Shown here piece by piece: positions 25,141-34,057 of a stretch of 64,000 nucleotides of DNA. A program made the position numbers and the translations under genes. The stretch's first letter is position 1, and each line of letters starts with the position of its first letter. The notes under the pieces were generated by a model. The model worked only from the letters and a program-made list of their open reading frames with translations, did no database searches and was not told the origin of the DNA. Location of the stretch: contig NZ_FQXS01000003.1 of NCBI RefSeq assembly GCF_900130015.1, positions 1-64,000 of the forward strand, read 5' to 3'. This stretch comes from Desulfofustis glycolicus DSM 9705 (lineage in GTDB: Bacteria; Desulfobacterota; Desulfobulbia; Desulfobulbales; Desulfocapsaceae).

Positions 25141-26100
25141 TTAATCCGGCTGCTGACACTTACCCGATGCCTTGCAACTCTCCACGTAGTGCGCTGCGGC
25201 CAGTGCCGCGGTGCAGCCGTCGGCGGCGGCCAGCACTATCTGGTTGGCGTACTTCTGCCGCAAATCGCCCACGGCGAAGATACCGGGAATACTCGTCTCA
25301 CATTTTTCGTCGGTAATCACGTACCCCGTGGTGTTCTTCTTGATGCCGGCCGGCACCAATTGGTTGTTCGGGGAAAAGCCGACAAAGATGAAGACCCCCT
25401 CGGTAGCCAGCTGCCGCTCTTCACCGGTCTTGGTATCCTTCAAGGAAACACCGGTCACTCCACCGGCATCACTATCGATTTCGCTGACCACGGCATTAAA
25501 GACAATTTCGATCCGCGGTTCGGCGAAGACACGCTGCTGCAGGATTCTGCTGCCACGGAACTCATCGCGTCGATGAATCAGGTACACCTTACTGGTGATC
25601 TTTGCCAGGTACAGGGCGTCTTCCAGCGCAGTATCACCGCCTCCAACAACGGCGACGACTTTGTTCCGGAAAAAGAAGCCGTCACAGGTCGCGCAATACG
25701 ACACCCCTTTGCCGAAATTCTCATGTTCTCCGGGAACCTTAAGCTTCCGGGCGGTGCCACCGGCGGCCATGATGACCGCATGACCTCGCAGCACGGTTCC
25801 GTCGGCAAGACGGACTTCGTGATAATCCACGCCCGGTTCCGTTGCGGCAACTTCCTTTTCCCTGATTTCAAGATCATACGCTTTTGCATGTTCAAGAAAC
25901 TTCTCACCCAGTTCGATACCGCCGATATGTTGAAATCCCGGATAGTTTTCCACTTCCTTGGTTATCGCCACCTGTCCACCGAACATGCCCCGTTCAATCA
26001 GCACCGTCTTCATAGCGGCACGCATCGCATATATGCCGGCAGTCAGGCCGGCAGGTCCTCCACCGATAATGATGACATCATAAAACTCGTTTTTCGACAT
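25141..26100 (-). CDS. trxB: thioredoxin reductase
   Basis: A 319-residue low-molecular-weight thioredoxin reductase. FAD motif IIIGGGPAGLTAG at the N-terminus, redox disulfide CATC in SYCATCDGFFF (about 133-145), NADPH motif VVGGGDTALEDALYL with HRRDEFR, and the second FAD motif GIFAVGDLRQKYANQIVLAAADG. The redox residue is Cys, not selenocysteine. It ends with a short Cys-containing tail (ESCKASGKCQQPD). ATG 26100 is preceded by GGAGGAGG, so the upstream in-frame ATG (26115) is unlikely. It supplies electrons to thioredoxin; a trxA gene is not adjacent. Confidence 0.94.
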   Translation of the reverse strand: MSKNEFYDVIIIGGGPAGLTAGIYAMRAAMKTVLIERGMFGGQVAITKEVENYPGFQHIGGIELGEKFLEHAKAYDLEIREKEVAATEPGVDYHEVRLADGTVLRGHAVIMAAGGTARKLKVPGEHENFGKGVSYCATCDGFFFRNKVVAVVGGGDTALEDALYLAKITSKVYLIHRRDEFRGSRILQQRVFAEPRIEIVFNAVVSEIDSDAGGVTGVSLKDTKTGEERQLATEGVFIFVGFSPNNQLVPAGIKKNTTGYVITDEKCETSIPGIFAVGDLRQKYANQIVLAAADGCTAALAAAHYVESCKASGKCQQPD

Positions 26101-26229
26101 AACCTCCTCCTTCATTGATAAGCATCCGGGCGGAGATACAGCATGCTGCAGCCGTCCGCGATTTTTCGCAACACCACACTTCTATAGCAGGACGATCACT
26201 TTTGCAATAACCGGTCCGAGCCGGAAACC

Positions 26230-26263
26230 AAAAAAAAGCGGGCGGATCTTCCGATCCGCCCGC
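26230..26263 (-). terminator. intrinsic terminator of the outer-membrane protein gene
   Basis: On the minus strand GCGGGCGGATC, a GGAA loop, and GATCCGCCCGC form an 11-pair perfect stem followed by seven T. It lies about 65 nt beyond the stop codon at 26328. Confidence 0.88.
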
Positions 26264-26327
26264 CGCAGGAGACTGTCTACGAAGCCGAGAACCGCAGATC
26301 CTCGCCCCCGATAGAATCTTTGAGAAA

Positions 26328-27533
26328 TTAGAACCGGAAACGAAGTCCGGCCCCAAAGCGACCGTACTCTTTCAAACCGTCAAGCTCGTCAACCGCCGAG
26401 CGAATCTCGACAAACAATGACGTGTTAAAGGCTTCCGGCTCCCCATAGATTCTGGCGCCAAGCCCGAGGATAACATCAAGCTGACTGTCTTCGGTTTCCA
26501 GATCACTGTCCCCGTCGGTCAGCCAACCACCCAGACCGAAGTTAACAAAGTATATCGAAGCAAAAGAGTATTCGCCCAGGACGTCAACCAAAATTGCCGT
26601 CTCGCCGTCCTCACCGTCGATCTGCGGAGCGACACCGACCATGCCGAGTACCGAAAAGTCTTCATTGATGCGATATTCCGCACCGACCCGGCCAAAGAGA
26701 TAGGTTCCCGGATCAAACTGGCGATAAAAGCCAACATCGGCAAGCACCCGTACCCGATCAACTCCTTGAACTCCGGCAACACACTGGGCGGATGATGACT
26801 CCGCTCCGTCGTCGTCGATGACGGATACCCGCAGCGTATTGTCACCACAGGGCATGGGAATTTGAGCTACCAGCGCTCCGGTGGCAATCTCTTCGCGGGT
26901 GAGGATCGTACCTTCCGGATCGACCACGGTAATACTCATTGAGGTAATTGATCCGTCCGGATCCGCGGAACCGCCGGCATCGATGGTTATCGGTTCACCG
27001 CAAAACGCTTTTTGCGGTGTAACGGTCATCGCACAGGTCGGAGCCTGGTTCGGCGGAGGAGCTACCGCAACCGGCTTGGGACGCTCACTGAGCAAGGCGA
27101 TATTGCCGCACGCCAGCGGGATCACAAACGTGGCGATGGTGTCTCCATGTTCGACATCGAAGGTGAACCCGGGAAAAGTATCCGTATTCCCCCAGGTAAC
27201 ATCCCGGGAAATCTTGACTGTTCCGACACCGTTTTTCTTGTAAAACATCCACGGCAGATAGGTACCGTGCGGGTACTCGACCCGTTCAATCGACACCGTC
27301 CGGATTTGGGTGATAAATGGCTCTGCCAGTTCGTCACGGCCAGCCAGGGAAAAACCTTTTCGAACTTCTGCCTGCTTACCGTCGACCATCGCCCGCAGTT
27401 CTTCGACACTGGTCAGCGGCGGCTTATGAAAAGGGCTTCGACCAAACTCGTTGATAACTGTTGCCGCCTGCGCCGAGCCAAGCACAGCCAGACAGAACAA
27501 CATAATAACAAACAGCAGACTGAACCTTTTCAA
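26328..27533 (-). CDS. outer-membrane beta-barrel protein with Ig/PKD-like domain
   Basis: A 401-residue exported protein. Signal peptide core LLFVIMLFCLAVLG with AQA cleavage; then a globular part; then an Ig/PKD-like domain (about 185-285, with NQAPTCAMTV and SADPDGSITS); finally about 110 residues of alternating strands ending in GLRFRF, a classic barrel C-terminus with terminal Phe. The open frame is 144 codons longer, but that extension is not protein-like. The only good ribosome site, AAAGGAGG at about 27541-27548, lies seven nt before a TTG at 27533, which starts right at the signal peptide. I therefore infer a TTG start. An OmpA-like barrel with a periplasmic domain is the best description; the function is unknown. 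Confidence 0.72.
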   Translation of the reverse strand: MKRFSLLFVIMLFCLAVLGSAQAATVINEFGRSPFHKPPLTSVEELRAMVDGKQAEVRKGFSLAGRDELAEPFITQIRTVSIERVEYPHGTYLPWMFYKKNGVGTVKISRDVTWGNTDTFPGFTFDVEHGDTIATFVIPLACGNIALLSERPKPVAVAPPPNQAPTCAMTVTPQKAFCGEPITIDAGGSADPDGSITSMSITVVDPEGTILTREEIATGALVAQIPMPCGDNTLRVSVIDDDGAESSSAQCVAGVQGVDRVRVLADVGFYRQFDPGTYLFGRVGAEYRINEDFSVLGMVGVAPQIDGEDGETAILVDVLGEYSFASIYFVNFGLGGWLTDGDSDLETEDSQLDVILGLGARIYGEPEAFNTSLFVEIRSAVDELDGLKEYGRFGAGLRFRF

Positions 27534-28088
27534 GGGGACACCTCCTTTTGCGTGATATTTATTGAAATGGATACACGAAGAGTGCTCATCTGGGTAACCT
27601 GCCGTGTTGAAGGCCTCCCGAAACCGTCCCGTGACGCAAACGGCTCGTTCACCTGTCTCTGGGTAGATATAGGTTAACTGTAGCTCATTCTCCCGGTGCT
27701 TGCAACAAGACTCCGTCTTTAACAAAAGCACGGCGCTACGGCAACCGCTCCCTTTTCTCGTAATACCCCCCATAACGGGACGCCACAACGAATAATGAAA
27801 ATCGGCAGCATGGCCGGAATGGCCGACCGGTCCTTCCTCCAACTGCTGCGCTACAGCCTGATTCTCTGGCCCTTCGGGAGTTCGCGATGCAGCCTCCGGC
27901 AGAACCGGCCGGCCCGGGGAAATGATTTTCATATAAAAAGCTGGTGAAACGCCAACGACACGGCCCAAAAGGGGTGTCGAGATGAAGACAAGACGTTATT
28001 GCATTGTCAGGCAACTACAACGTACCTCCTCCTGCTCATCGGTTGAACAATGCCTTCTCCCGACAAACGTCTTGCAGGTCCGTTTCCC
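27534..28088. other. 555-bp region between barrel and ZraP-like genes without recognised genes
   Basis: Open frames here on both strands have low-complexity or shadow-like translations and no ribosome sites. The part next to the barrel gene (about 27560-27700) has several short inverted stretches (for example around GGTTACCC and GGGACGGTTTCGGG on the minus strand) and could form a structured leader. I could not match it to a known riboswitch class. Confidence 0.45.
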
Positions 28089-28125
28089 AAAAAAAAGCGC
28101 CCGACAGGGCAAGCCTGCCGGACGC
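28089..28125 (-). terminator. intrinsic terminator of the ZraP-like gene
   Basis: On the minus strand GCGTCCGGCAGG (28125-28114), a short loop and CCTGTCGGGCGC (28108-28097) form a stem of about 12 pairs with two imperfect positions, followed by eight T. It lies about 30 nt after the stop codon. Confidence 0.85.
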
Positions 28126-28152
28126 ATACTGAATGCAGAGAAGGAACGCATT

Positions 28153-28632
28153 TTAGAAGCGCGGCCCTCCTCCGGTCCCGGGACCATGCATCATCTGGCC
28201 GCCCATGCCACGACCACCCTTACCCGGTCCTGGTCCGCGCATACCGGGACGACAATCCCCCATTCCCAAGCCGCCGCTCATCGGCCCGAGATACTGGGCA
28301 ACGCCGGCTTCAACCGCCTTTTGCCGCACGGTGGTCTGCAAGTCAAACAATTCACCGGCCACTTGGCTTGCCGCCGCCGGGTCCGGATTGTCCCCGATCA
28401 TCAAGGCGCGATGCTCGGCCCGTTTCATGACCAGAGCCTTGCGCAGGTCCTGATTGGCGGTAAAAAAGGCCTCCAGTTTTTCCTGTACAGCGGGATCGAG
28501 TTGGTTATATCCCGCTGCTCCCTGGAAATTCGGACAATATCCGCTGCGAGCTCCCCAACCGGCAAACGCCTGATTGATGCCGGCCAGCCCTAATCCGGTA
28601 ATGAGTACGGCAATCGCTATCTTCTTTTTCAT
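28153..28632 (-). CDS. ZraP/Spy-like periplasmic protein with Gly/Met/His-rich tail
   Basis: A 159-residue exported protein. The signal peptide ends AFA. The mature part has a helical hairpin region with QLDPAVQEKLEAFF, HRALMIGDNPDPAAA and VAGELFDLQTTVRQKAVEAG, resembling the LTxxQ-type Spy/ZraP/CpxP chaperone family. The C-terminal 35 residues are very rich in Gly, Met, Pro and His (for example GMGGQMMHGPG) and could bind Zn or Cu. ATG 28632 follows AAAGGAG. A role in periplasmic metal or envelope stress is likely from the family; no ZraSR pair is in the window. Confidence 0.75.
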   Translation of the reverse strand: MKKKIAIAVLITGLGLAGINQAFAGWGARSGYCPNFQGAAGYNQLDPAVQEKLEAFFTANQDLRKALVMKRAEHRALMIGDNPDPAAASQVAGELFDLQTTVRQKAVEAGVAQYLGPMSGGLGMGDCRPGMRGPGPGKGGRGMGGQMMHGPGTGGGPRF

Positions 28633-28848
28633 GATCTACTCCTTTCGATCTGGTTGATAATTCGACCGCTGTCGGCCTCTCTGTTGCCTCTTTATAAGCA
28701 ACGGTCGTGCCAGATATTCAGCTATCGAGGCAACCCCTCGAAAAGATAAACTATGCATTCCTCGCCGGAACATCAAGCGGATCTCTCGCGACAAGCGACA
28801 GGGTAATAATTACCCGGTTTAGCGCTGGTACGGGTAGAAATTTCCCGG

Positions 28849-29292
28849 TCAGCTCGAAGCCATCTCATCGCGAGTTTCATCACGGTTGAGATCGCGATGA
28901 AAGACGGTCACCGCATGACCCAGGGAAAGAAGAAAACGGTGCAGTTCCTCGACGATTGCCACCGATCGGTGCCGACCTCCGGTGCAGCCCACCGCCAGAC
29001 GTAAGGAGCGTTTACCACTGCTCTCCCCCGCCTCGACAAGAAATTGCAGTAGCGGTTTAAACAGGTGGAGAAACGTTTTCCCCCGGTCACTCGCCACCAC
29101 GTAGTCAAAAACCGGGGACTGGAGGCCGGACAGCGGCCGCAATTCATCTTGCCAATAGGGATTCGGCAAGAAGCGCACATCCCAGACGATAGTGGCGTCA
29201 ATGGGAACCCCATACTTGAAACCGAACGAATAAAGGATCAGGCGCATCCGGCTTCCCGCCTCTCCTGCCGCGGCCATCGGTTCCTTATTCAT
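28849..29292 (-). CDS. stand-alone RapZ C-terminal-domain protein
   Basis: A 147-residue protein corresponding only to the C-terminal half of RapZ: FGFKYGVPIDA, DVRFLPNPYWQDELRPLSG, AVGCTGGRHRSVAIVEEL and VTVFHRDLNRD are all conserved. The N-terminal P-loop kinase domain of full RapZ is absent; the upstream frame is not homologous. In E. coli the C-terminal domain binds glucosamine-6-phosphate and RNA/RNase E partners. ATG 29292 overlaps the stop of the nitroreductase gene as ATGA and has GGAGG in front, which fixes the start. As the last gene of a three-gene overlapping operon its role here is likely different from classical GlmY/GlmZ control (inference). Confidence 0.82.
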   Translation of the reverse strand: MNKEPMAAAGEAGSRMRLILYSFGFKYGVPIDATIVWDVRFLPNPYWQDELRPLSGLQSPVFDYVVASDRGKTFLHLFKPLLQFLVEAGESSGKRSLRLAVGCTGGRHRSVAIVEELHRFLLSLGHAVTVFHRDLNRDETRDEMASS

Positions 29293-30212
29293 GGGTCCTC
29301 CCCATCGATCATCAAGATTCGCGGCTCGACCGGCTTCCTGCCCGCCGGCCGTCGGAATTTGACGGCCGGGTGGCCGCATGCGATCACCGCATGGATCCTC
29401 TCGTTCACCCCAAGCCGCAGCAGGCGGCCAATTGACCTGTCCCGCCGGGCCGCCTCGACGACAAAACCGATCAAGCACGTGCCGAGGCCGAACGACTCCG
29501 CGGCCAGCAGAATGTTCTGGCTGGCAAGCAGCGCATCTTCGGCCGGACAACTGGCAGCAGTATCACCGGTAACGATGATCGCCGCGGGCGCTCCGTGAAA
29601 CAACCGGTCAACCCCCTCTTCCCGCCATTCTCTCAAGGCCTCTTCTATCGTCTGGTAATATCGGCGATAATAGCTGTCCAGCCCGCCACCGGCAAACAAG
29701 CGGCTGCCCACGCGATACCAGGGGTTGGCGGCCATTTTGTTGAGACGACAATAAAACTCGGCGGTCACCTGCCCAAGTCGGACGACGTCCGCACGGCGCG
29801 GCAAAATGATAAAACCCCACCCCTGACTGTTGGTTCCCGACGGAGCGGTCGTACCGATTTTTACCAGATCACCGAGCATGTCGATCGTGACCGGATCGGT
29901 GGTAAAACGACGACAGGAGCGACGCCACCGCATCAACGATACGAGTTCGGACGGGGCAACCGTCGCCCGGCCGTTTGCCGGTCCCCGTTCGTCAATGACG
30001 GTCAACGAGAGAGCGTTCACCAGTCCCGGAACGATAATTGCAACTTCCGGGCACAACGCCGCGCAATGACCGCAGAGCATGCAACACTCGCCGTCAATCT
30101 TCGGCCGTCCCAACGAATCGAAAGCAAGGATCCGGTCCGGACAGACGTCGATGCAGGCTCCGCAACCGGTGCAGCACGTGCGGTCGATGAGCGGTACATT
30201 ACACCGATCCAT
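29289..30212 (-). CDS. nitroreductase-family flavoprotein with N-terminal 2[4Fe-4S] ferredoxin
   Basis: A 307-residue fusion. Residues about 10-65 carry two ferredoxin Cys groups, CCTGCGACIDVCP and CCMLCGHCAALCP. The rest is an FMN nitroreductase domain: RRSCRRF near residue 100, TTAPSGTNSQGWGF, the central helical insert, and LLASQNILLAAESFGLGTCLIGF. Such proteins couple ferredoxin electrons to flavin reduction; targets are unknown. A TTG in frame at 30245 is possible, but ATG 30212 has GAGG at good spacing. The gene overlaps the cpYpsA gene upstream by 14 bases and the RapZ-C gene downstream by four, so all three are probably translated together. Confidence 0.88.
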   Translation of the reverse strand: MDRCNVPLIDRTCCTGCGACIDVCPDRILAFDSLGRPKIDGECCMLCGHCAALCPEVAIIVPGLVNALSLTVIDERGPANGRATVAPSELVSLMRWRRSCRRFTTDPVTIDMLGDLVKIGTTAPSGTNSQGWGFIILPRRADVVRLGQVTAEFYCRLNKMAANPWYRVGSRLFAGGGLDSYYRRYYQTIEEALREWREEGVDRLFHGAPAAIIVTGDTAASCPAEDALLASQNILLAAESFGLGTCLIGFVVEAARRDRSIGRLLRLGVNERIHAVIACGHPAVKFRRPAGRKPVEPRILMIDGEDP

Positions 30213-30687
30213 GCGATCCTCGCTGCTGCCGAAGCAGCATGGCAATGATTAATTGCCTGGTCTTACTATAGATCAGTGAATCCACACTGGCGCGTGGCCC
30301 GGCGACATTGAGCACTTCAACGCGATGCTGCAGGCACCAGGCACGCAGCTGTTCTACTGCCTCTTCGGGAGTGACCGTGGCGCAATCGATATGCAGCCAG
30401 GGCTTGGCCAGCCGTTGGGCTATGGCCCGGGTGAGTGCCGACCCACCGAAGAGTTTCCCGTGAGAGAGAATCAGCGTGCCGTCACTGTCGACCACGTTTT
30501 TCTCGGTGCGCTCGGGATAATGCGGTGAGTCCAACTCCTCCAGGAGGTAGTGCTTCGGCAACGGACCGGCCTCGGTTTTCCTGCCGGCCGGAATCGCTCC
30601 GCCATGAGGAACGTCACAGGCCAAGGCACCATCCAATGCTCCCTGGTCGGCCCCGGTTTGCCCACCGGAGATAATTTTCCGAATCAT
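30199..30687 (-). CDS. circularly permuted YpsA-type SLOG protein (putative molybdenum carrier family)
   Basis: A 162-residue protein with the family landmarks: ISGGQTGADQGALDGAL at the N-terminus, GGAIPAGRKTEAGPLP, YPERTEKNVVDSDGTLILS and GGSALTRAIAQRLAKPWLHID. These match the cpYpsA/MoCo_carrier group (PF12694) of the SLOG superfamily, whose members are predicted to bind nucleotide or nucleotide-derived ligands; the molybdenum-carrier name comes from a plant homologue. It is first in the operon with the ferredoxin-nitroreductase and RapZ-C genes. Confidence 0.85.
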   Translation of the reverse strand: MIRKIISGGQTGADQGALDGALACDVPHGGAIPAGRKTEAGPLPKHYLLEELDSPHYPERTEKNVVDSDGTLILSHGKLFGGSALTRAIAQRLAKPWLHIDCATVTPEEAVEQLRAWCLQHRVEVLNVAGPRASVDSLIYSKTRQLIIAMLLRQQRGSHGSV

Positions 30688-30856
30688 ACGTACCTATCCC
30701 TTGATTATCGGCCAAACCGGTCCGGCCATGAGTTCCCGGCGGAACGGCCGCCTCGTGCCCGCCCGCCACACCGATCCCTGATGCCGCGACCTCCTGCCTG
30801 AACTATCTGATCCGGATCGTCGACAGCTCGGGTTCATGAATGATCATTTCCTCTCA

Positions 30857-32047
30857 TCAACCGACGTGTCCGGTCGCTGACCTCAAACCGACAATACACA
30901 GCAACGCACACAACTCGATCACGAGCAGCGCAAGGATGAACCAGCGCCAGCCGAACGGTACATATATCAGGCCGGGGACAAAGGAACCGACCGCCCCGCC
31001 GAAATAATAAAAAGACATATAGAGACCGTTGGCAACGGGTTTATGATCTTCGACCAGGCGGCTGACGTATCCCGAAAGGGTCGCATGAGCGGCGAACATA
31101 CCGAGACAAAAGACAAACATCGCCACGAACATCACCAGATAATGACCGGCGAGAAACCCCACGGTGCCGAGCATGAACACCACCAGCCCCGTCACCACGG
31201 TGGTGATCTCGCCCTTGCAGAAACGCTGTATCCGGGCGTTGCCCAGAGCGACGAAGATTCCCATGCTGTTACCGAGATAGAGCAGGCCGACGGCTGTTTC
31301 ACTGAGCTGTGGATTGATGCGCATCAATTCCAACGGAATCAGGTTGAGCAACGCGGCACCGGCAAAGAAGATGAAAAAAATTGCACCATACAGCCACAAC
31401 AACGGGCCACGGTGCAGGAGCGCGGCAATTTCACGCAGATCAGGGCGGGCTACACTGAGCCGAATCCTTCGGTCAAGCGCACCGAGCAAGTGCCAGCACC
31501 AGAAGAAGAGCAAGGCCAGCAGAAAGAAAAAGAGCCGCCAGCCGAACAATTCGGTACAGATACCGGAAAGTATTCTCCCCAGGATGCCGCCGATAATCGT
31601 CATGCCGACATAGACCGCGACGGCCTGCTGCACCGCGTGTCGCGGCGTGGTGTAGGAGATATAACTCATCAGCGAGATCAGCACCGCCGGTAAAACAAGC
31701 CCCTGCAAGGCCCTGATGGAGAGCAACAACACATAGCCGTTGGCGAGACTGAACAACAATTCCAGGATTCCGAGGATCAGCAACGCCCCCCGTAGAATTC
31801 GACGGGCCGGAATCAGTTCGAGCAGATAACCGTAGAACAGCGGAGCACAGCCGAGCGGCAGCATCATCAAGGTGGTGAAGAGGAGGGCCTGAAGGCTGCT
31901 CAGGCCAAACTCCTGTTGAAATACCGGCTGTATAGGCTGGGCCGCATAGAGTGAACAGATGGTCACCACGGTGGTGATAGAAAGCTTGAACAGCAGCCGC
32001 TCCCGCCCGTTACGCTGATCACTATGCAGGCTCATACTCTCGTTCAT
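30857..32047 (-). CDS. MFS transporter (YnfM-like)
   Basis: A 396-residue carrier with 12 hydrophobic helices and MFS landmarks: AAQPIQPVFQQEFGLSSLQALL at the first helix, the loop with PARRILRGALLILG, RALQGLVLPAVLISLMSYI, and FYYFGGAVGSFVPGLIY in the second half. The wording of helix 1 and 4 is close to the YnfM/drug-proton antiporter group. The substrate is unknown. It is divergent from the spermidine-synthase-like gene. Confidence 0.85.
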   Translation of the reverse strand: MNESMSLHSDQRNGRERLLFKLSITTVVTICSLYAAQPIQPVFQQEFGLSSLQALLFTTLMMLPLGCAPLFYGYLLELIPARRILRGALLILGILELLFSLANGYVLLLSIRALQGLVLPAVLISLMSYISYTTPRHAVQQAVAVYVGMTIIGGILGRILSGICTELFGWRLFFFLLALLFFWCWHLLGALDRRIRLSVARPDLREIAALLHRGPLLWLYGAIFFIFFAGAALLNLIPLELMRINPQLSETAVGLLYLGNSMGIFVALGNARIQRFCKGEITTVVTGLVVFMLGTVGFLAGHYLVMFVAMFVFCLGMFAAHATLSGYVSRLVEDHKPVANGLYMSFYYFGGAVGSFVPGLIYVPFGWRWFILALLVIELCALLCIVGLRSATGHVG

Positions 32048-32245
32048 CCGGTCGCTGTCCAGTTTTTGCCCGGCCCGTTACGCCTTTTTTCCCCGGAGGT
32101 AACCGATCGGGCCGCAGCGCAGCAGGCGGTGGAAGGGCCGTCCAGCCCTTCAGATCACAACACAAATGTTCTTTGTTCGTTGTGGCTTCCGCTATTGGCG
32201 ATTATATATCACGAAACACCGATCAGCCGCCAGGACGGCCGGACA

Positions 32246-33037
32246 ATGAACAGACGAATCGTACACCGCGAACATTGGGATAATCTGCTGGTTGAAGTCA
32301 TCGACAACGGTGACACCCGCTCACTCGTCTTCGGCGGCGATGTCCTGCAATCGAGCATGTCGCTCTCCCGTCCCAATCGGCTGGTCCTCTCGTATACCCA
32401 CTGCATGATGGCCTCGCTGCTGGTCAATGAAGATCCCGAGCGAGTGCTCGTCGTCGGGGTCGGCGCCGGTTCTCTGGTGCGTTTTCTGCACAGTTACCTG
32501 CCCTCCTGCCGAATCGAAGGCATCGACAATGCTCCCCATATCATCAAACTGGCCCGCGGTTACTTCTTCCTGCCGGAAAACGAGAGACTGACCATCCACA
32601 ACCTCGATGGTTTCGACTATCTCCGGGAGTTGCCGACTCCGCGGGGGTACGACCTGATCCTGGTCGATGCCTTCGATGGAGCGGGCATGGCTCCTTCAAT
32701 CTATCACCGCGCCTGTTTTGAGCTCTGCCGCCGTCACTTGCGACCGGACGGCATCCTCAGCATCAATCTGTGGAGCGGCGACGAGGCGAGAATGGCAGAG
32801 GTGCGCCATGATCTGACCGACTGTTTCGGCCCGCCGCTTAGCCTGCCGGTCCCGAATCGCGGCAATGTCATTTGTCTTGCCGGCCGGCAGACCGATCTTA
32901 ATTTGCTGATGACACGCGGCCGAAGTGAGTTGGAACGGCTCGACGATCGTTTTGATATCGATTTTGGCAAAATTGCTGGAATCTGCCGCAGGCACAACCT
33001 GACCAGACGGCAGCGGTTCGCCCGATTGTTTTCCTGA
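32246..33037 (+). CDS. spermidine synthase-like protein (aminopropyltransferase/methyltransferase fold)
   Basis: A 263-residue protein. It keeps the spermidine-synthase layout: an N-terminal strand part (LVFGGDVLQSSMSL, YTHCMMASLL), the nucleotide-binding motif VLVVGVGAGSLVRFL, the acidic EGIDNAPHIIKLA, and DLILVDAFDGAGMAPSIYHRACFELC. The usual GGGDG glycine-aspartate motif is GVGAGS here and the polyamine-binding Tyr/Asp pattern is incomplete, so true spermidine synthesis is uncertain. ATG 32246 is chosen since the 74-codon upstream extension lies in the divergent promoter region. Confidence 0.75.
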   Translation: MNRRIVHREHWDNLLVEVIDNGDTRSLVFGGDVLQSSMSLSRPNRLVLSYTHCMMASLLVNEDPERVLVVGVGAGSLVRFLHSYLPSCRIEGIDNAPHIIKLARGYFFLPENERLTIHNLDGFDYLRELPTPRGYDLILVDAFDGAGMAPSIYHRACFELCRRHLRPDGILSINLWSGDEARMAEVRHDLTDCFGPPLSLPVPNRGNVICLAGRQTDLNLLMTRGRSELERLDDRFDIDFGKIAGICRRHNLTRRQRFARLFS

Positions 33038-33045
33038 GCCTCGAA

Positions 33046-34029
33046 TTATCGTCGCCCGCAAATGATCTCGAGTTGATCCTGGAGATCGGCGATCTCGCGC
33101 TGCCAATAGCCGTAAGAGGCATACGATTCATCTACCCTGGTTTGGCCGTCCTCCAGGTATTGCCGTCCACACCAGCTCAAATAATGAACGAACCGCATGG
33201 CCCGCAGCGACTCGATCAACTGGATCGTCTGGTCGGCAAAAGGGCTGAACGATTCGTAGCCCTCGAGCAACAACGCCAGTTCCCGCTGCACCTGATCGAG
33301 CGGGCCGGGCAGCAGCATCCAAAGATCCTGGACTGCCGGCCCGACGACCATGTCGTCGAAATCGATGATGTAAAATGACTCGCCGGGACGATAAATGAGA
33401 TTGGCCGCATGGCAATCACCGTGGATACGAAGCGACTCCACTCCATCGAAACGCGGCGCCATCTCCTCGATCAGTGCATCCACCACCCGGCGAAATGGTG
33501 TTACCAGATCTTCAGGCAGCAACCGGTTGCCAAGCAGGTAATCCGCCTGTTTCCGGGTTGAATACCGTGGATGCAGTCGTTCTCTGGCGTTTGCCGTCCG
33601 AGACCGGCCAACCTGGTGGAGCCGCCCGAGCAGGCGACCGATCTGCAACCAGTGTTCATCCTGGTATTCATCGACCAGCCGGCCGCCGCACCGGGGATAG
33701 ACGGCAAACCGGATATCGCCGCAGCTGCCGAGATACTCTCCGTCACCAAACGGCAACGGGGCAATGACCGGCAGTTCGTGGGCGGCGCAGTCGAGCAGGA
33801 AACGTACTTCATCCTGCAACGCCGCCTCACTCCAGCGGTGCGGCCGATAAAATTTTGCTATAATGAAGACGCCGTCTTCATCCTGCAGTTCGAAGACCCG
33901 ATTGATGTAACTGGCATGGGGTCGACAGACGTTGAGCAGGCGGCGGCCCAGAGCCTGCTCGACACAGGCGAGGACGGTATCGGGATCAAGACGGGAAAAC
34001 GGGTAATCAGCCATAAGAGCGATCTGCAT
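33046..34029 (-). CDS. srkA: SrkA-like stress-response Ser/Thr kinase (YihE/RdoA family)
   Basis: A 327-residue protein almost identical in length to E. coli SrkA (328). It has the kinase-like fold of the APH family: ATP-lysine region FIIAKFYRPHRWSEAALQDEV, substrate loop, catalytic loop HGDCHAANLIYR and metal motif DFDDMVVGPAVQD. SrkA counteracts envelope and oxidative death pathways in E. coli. Two starts are possible, ATG 34029 or ATG 34014, with neither backed by a clear ribosome site. The gene is tail-to-tail with the spermidine-synthase-like gene (8 bp) and divergent from the RluA pair. Confidence 0.88.
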   Translation of the reverse strand: MQIALMADYPFSRLDPDTVLACVEQALGRRLLNVCRPHASYINRVFELQDEDGVFIIAKFYRPHRWSEAALQDEVRFLLDCAAHELPVIAPLPFGDGEYLGSCGDIRFAVYPRCGGRLVDEYQDEHWLQIGRLLGRLHQVGRSRTANARERLHPRYSTRKQADYLLGNRLLPEDLVTPFRRVVDALIEEMAPRFDGVESLRIHGDCHAANLIYRPGESFYIIDFDDMVVGPAVQDLWMLLPGPLDQVQRELALLLEGYESFSPFADQTIQLIESLRAMRFVHYLSWCGRQYLEDGQTRVDESYASYGYWQREIADLQDQLEIICGRR

Positions 34030-34057
34030 CCATAAGGAAGGTGGGTAAACGGATTCA

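Noticed and set aside
25141-26100. Selenocysteine in thioredoxin reductase
   Set aside because: The active site is an ordinary CATC, and no TGA interrupts the frame.
27550-27700. Cyclic di-GMP or other riboswitch upstream of the barrel gene
   Set aside because: Short pieces such as GGTTACCC looked suggestive, but the conserved core elements of GEMM-type, cobalamin and other common classes are not there in order.
27534-27968. N-terminal extension of the barrel protein to 27968
   Set aside because: The extension would bury the signal peptide 144 residues inside the protein. The ribosome site lies next to TTG 27533 instead.
30213-30245. TTG start of the nitroreductase at 30245
   Set aside because: It would overlap the upstream gene by 47 bases without a ribosome site, while ATG 30212 has GAGG at normal distance.
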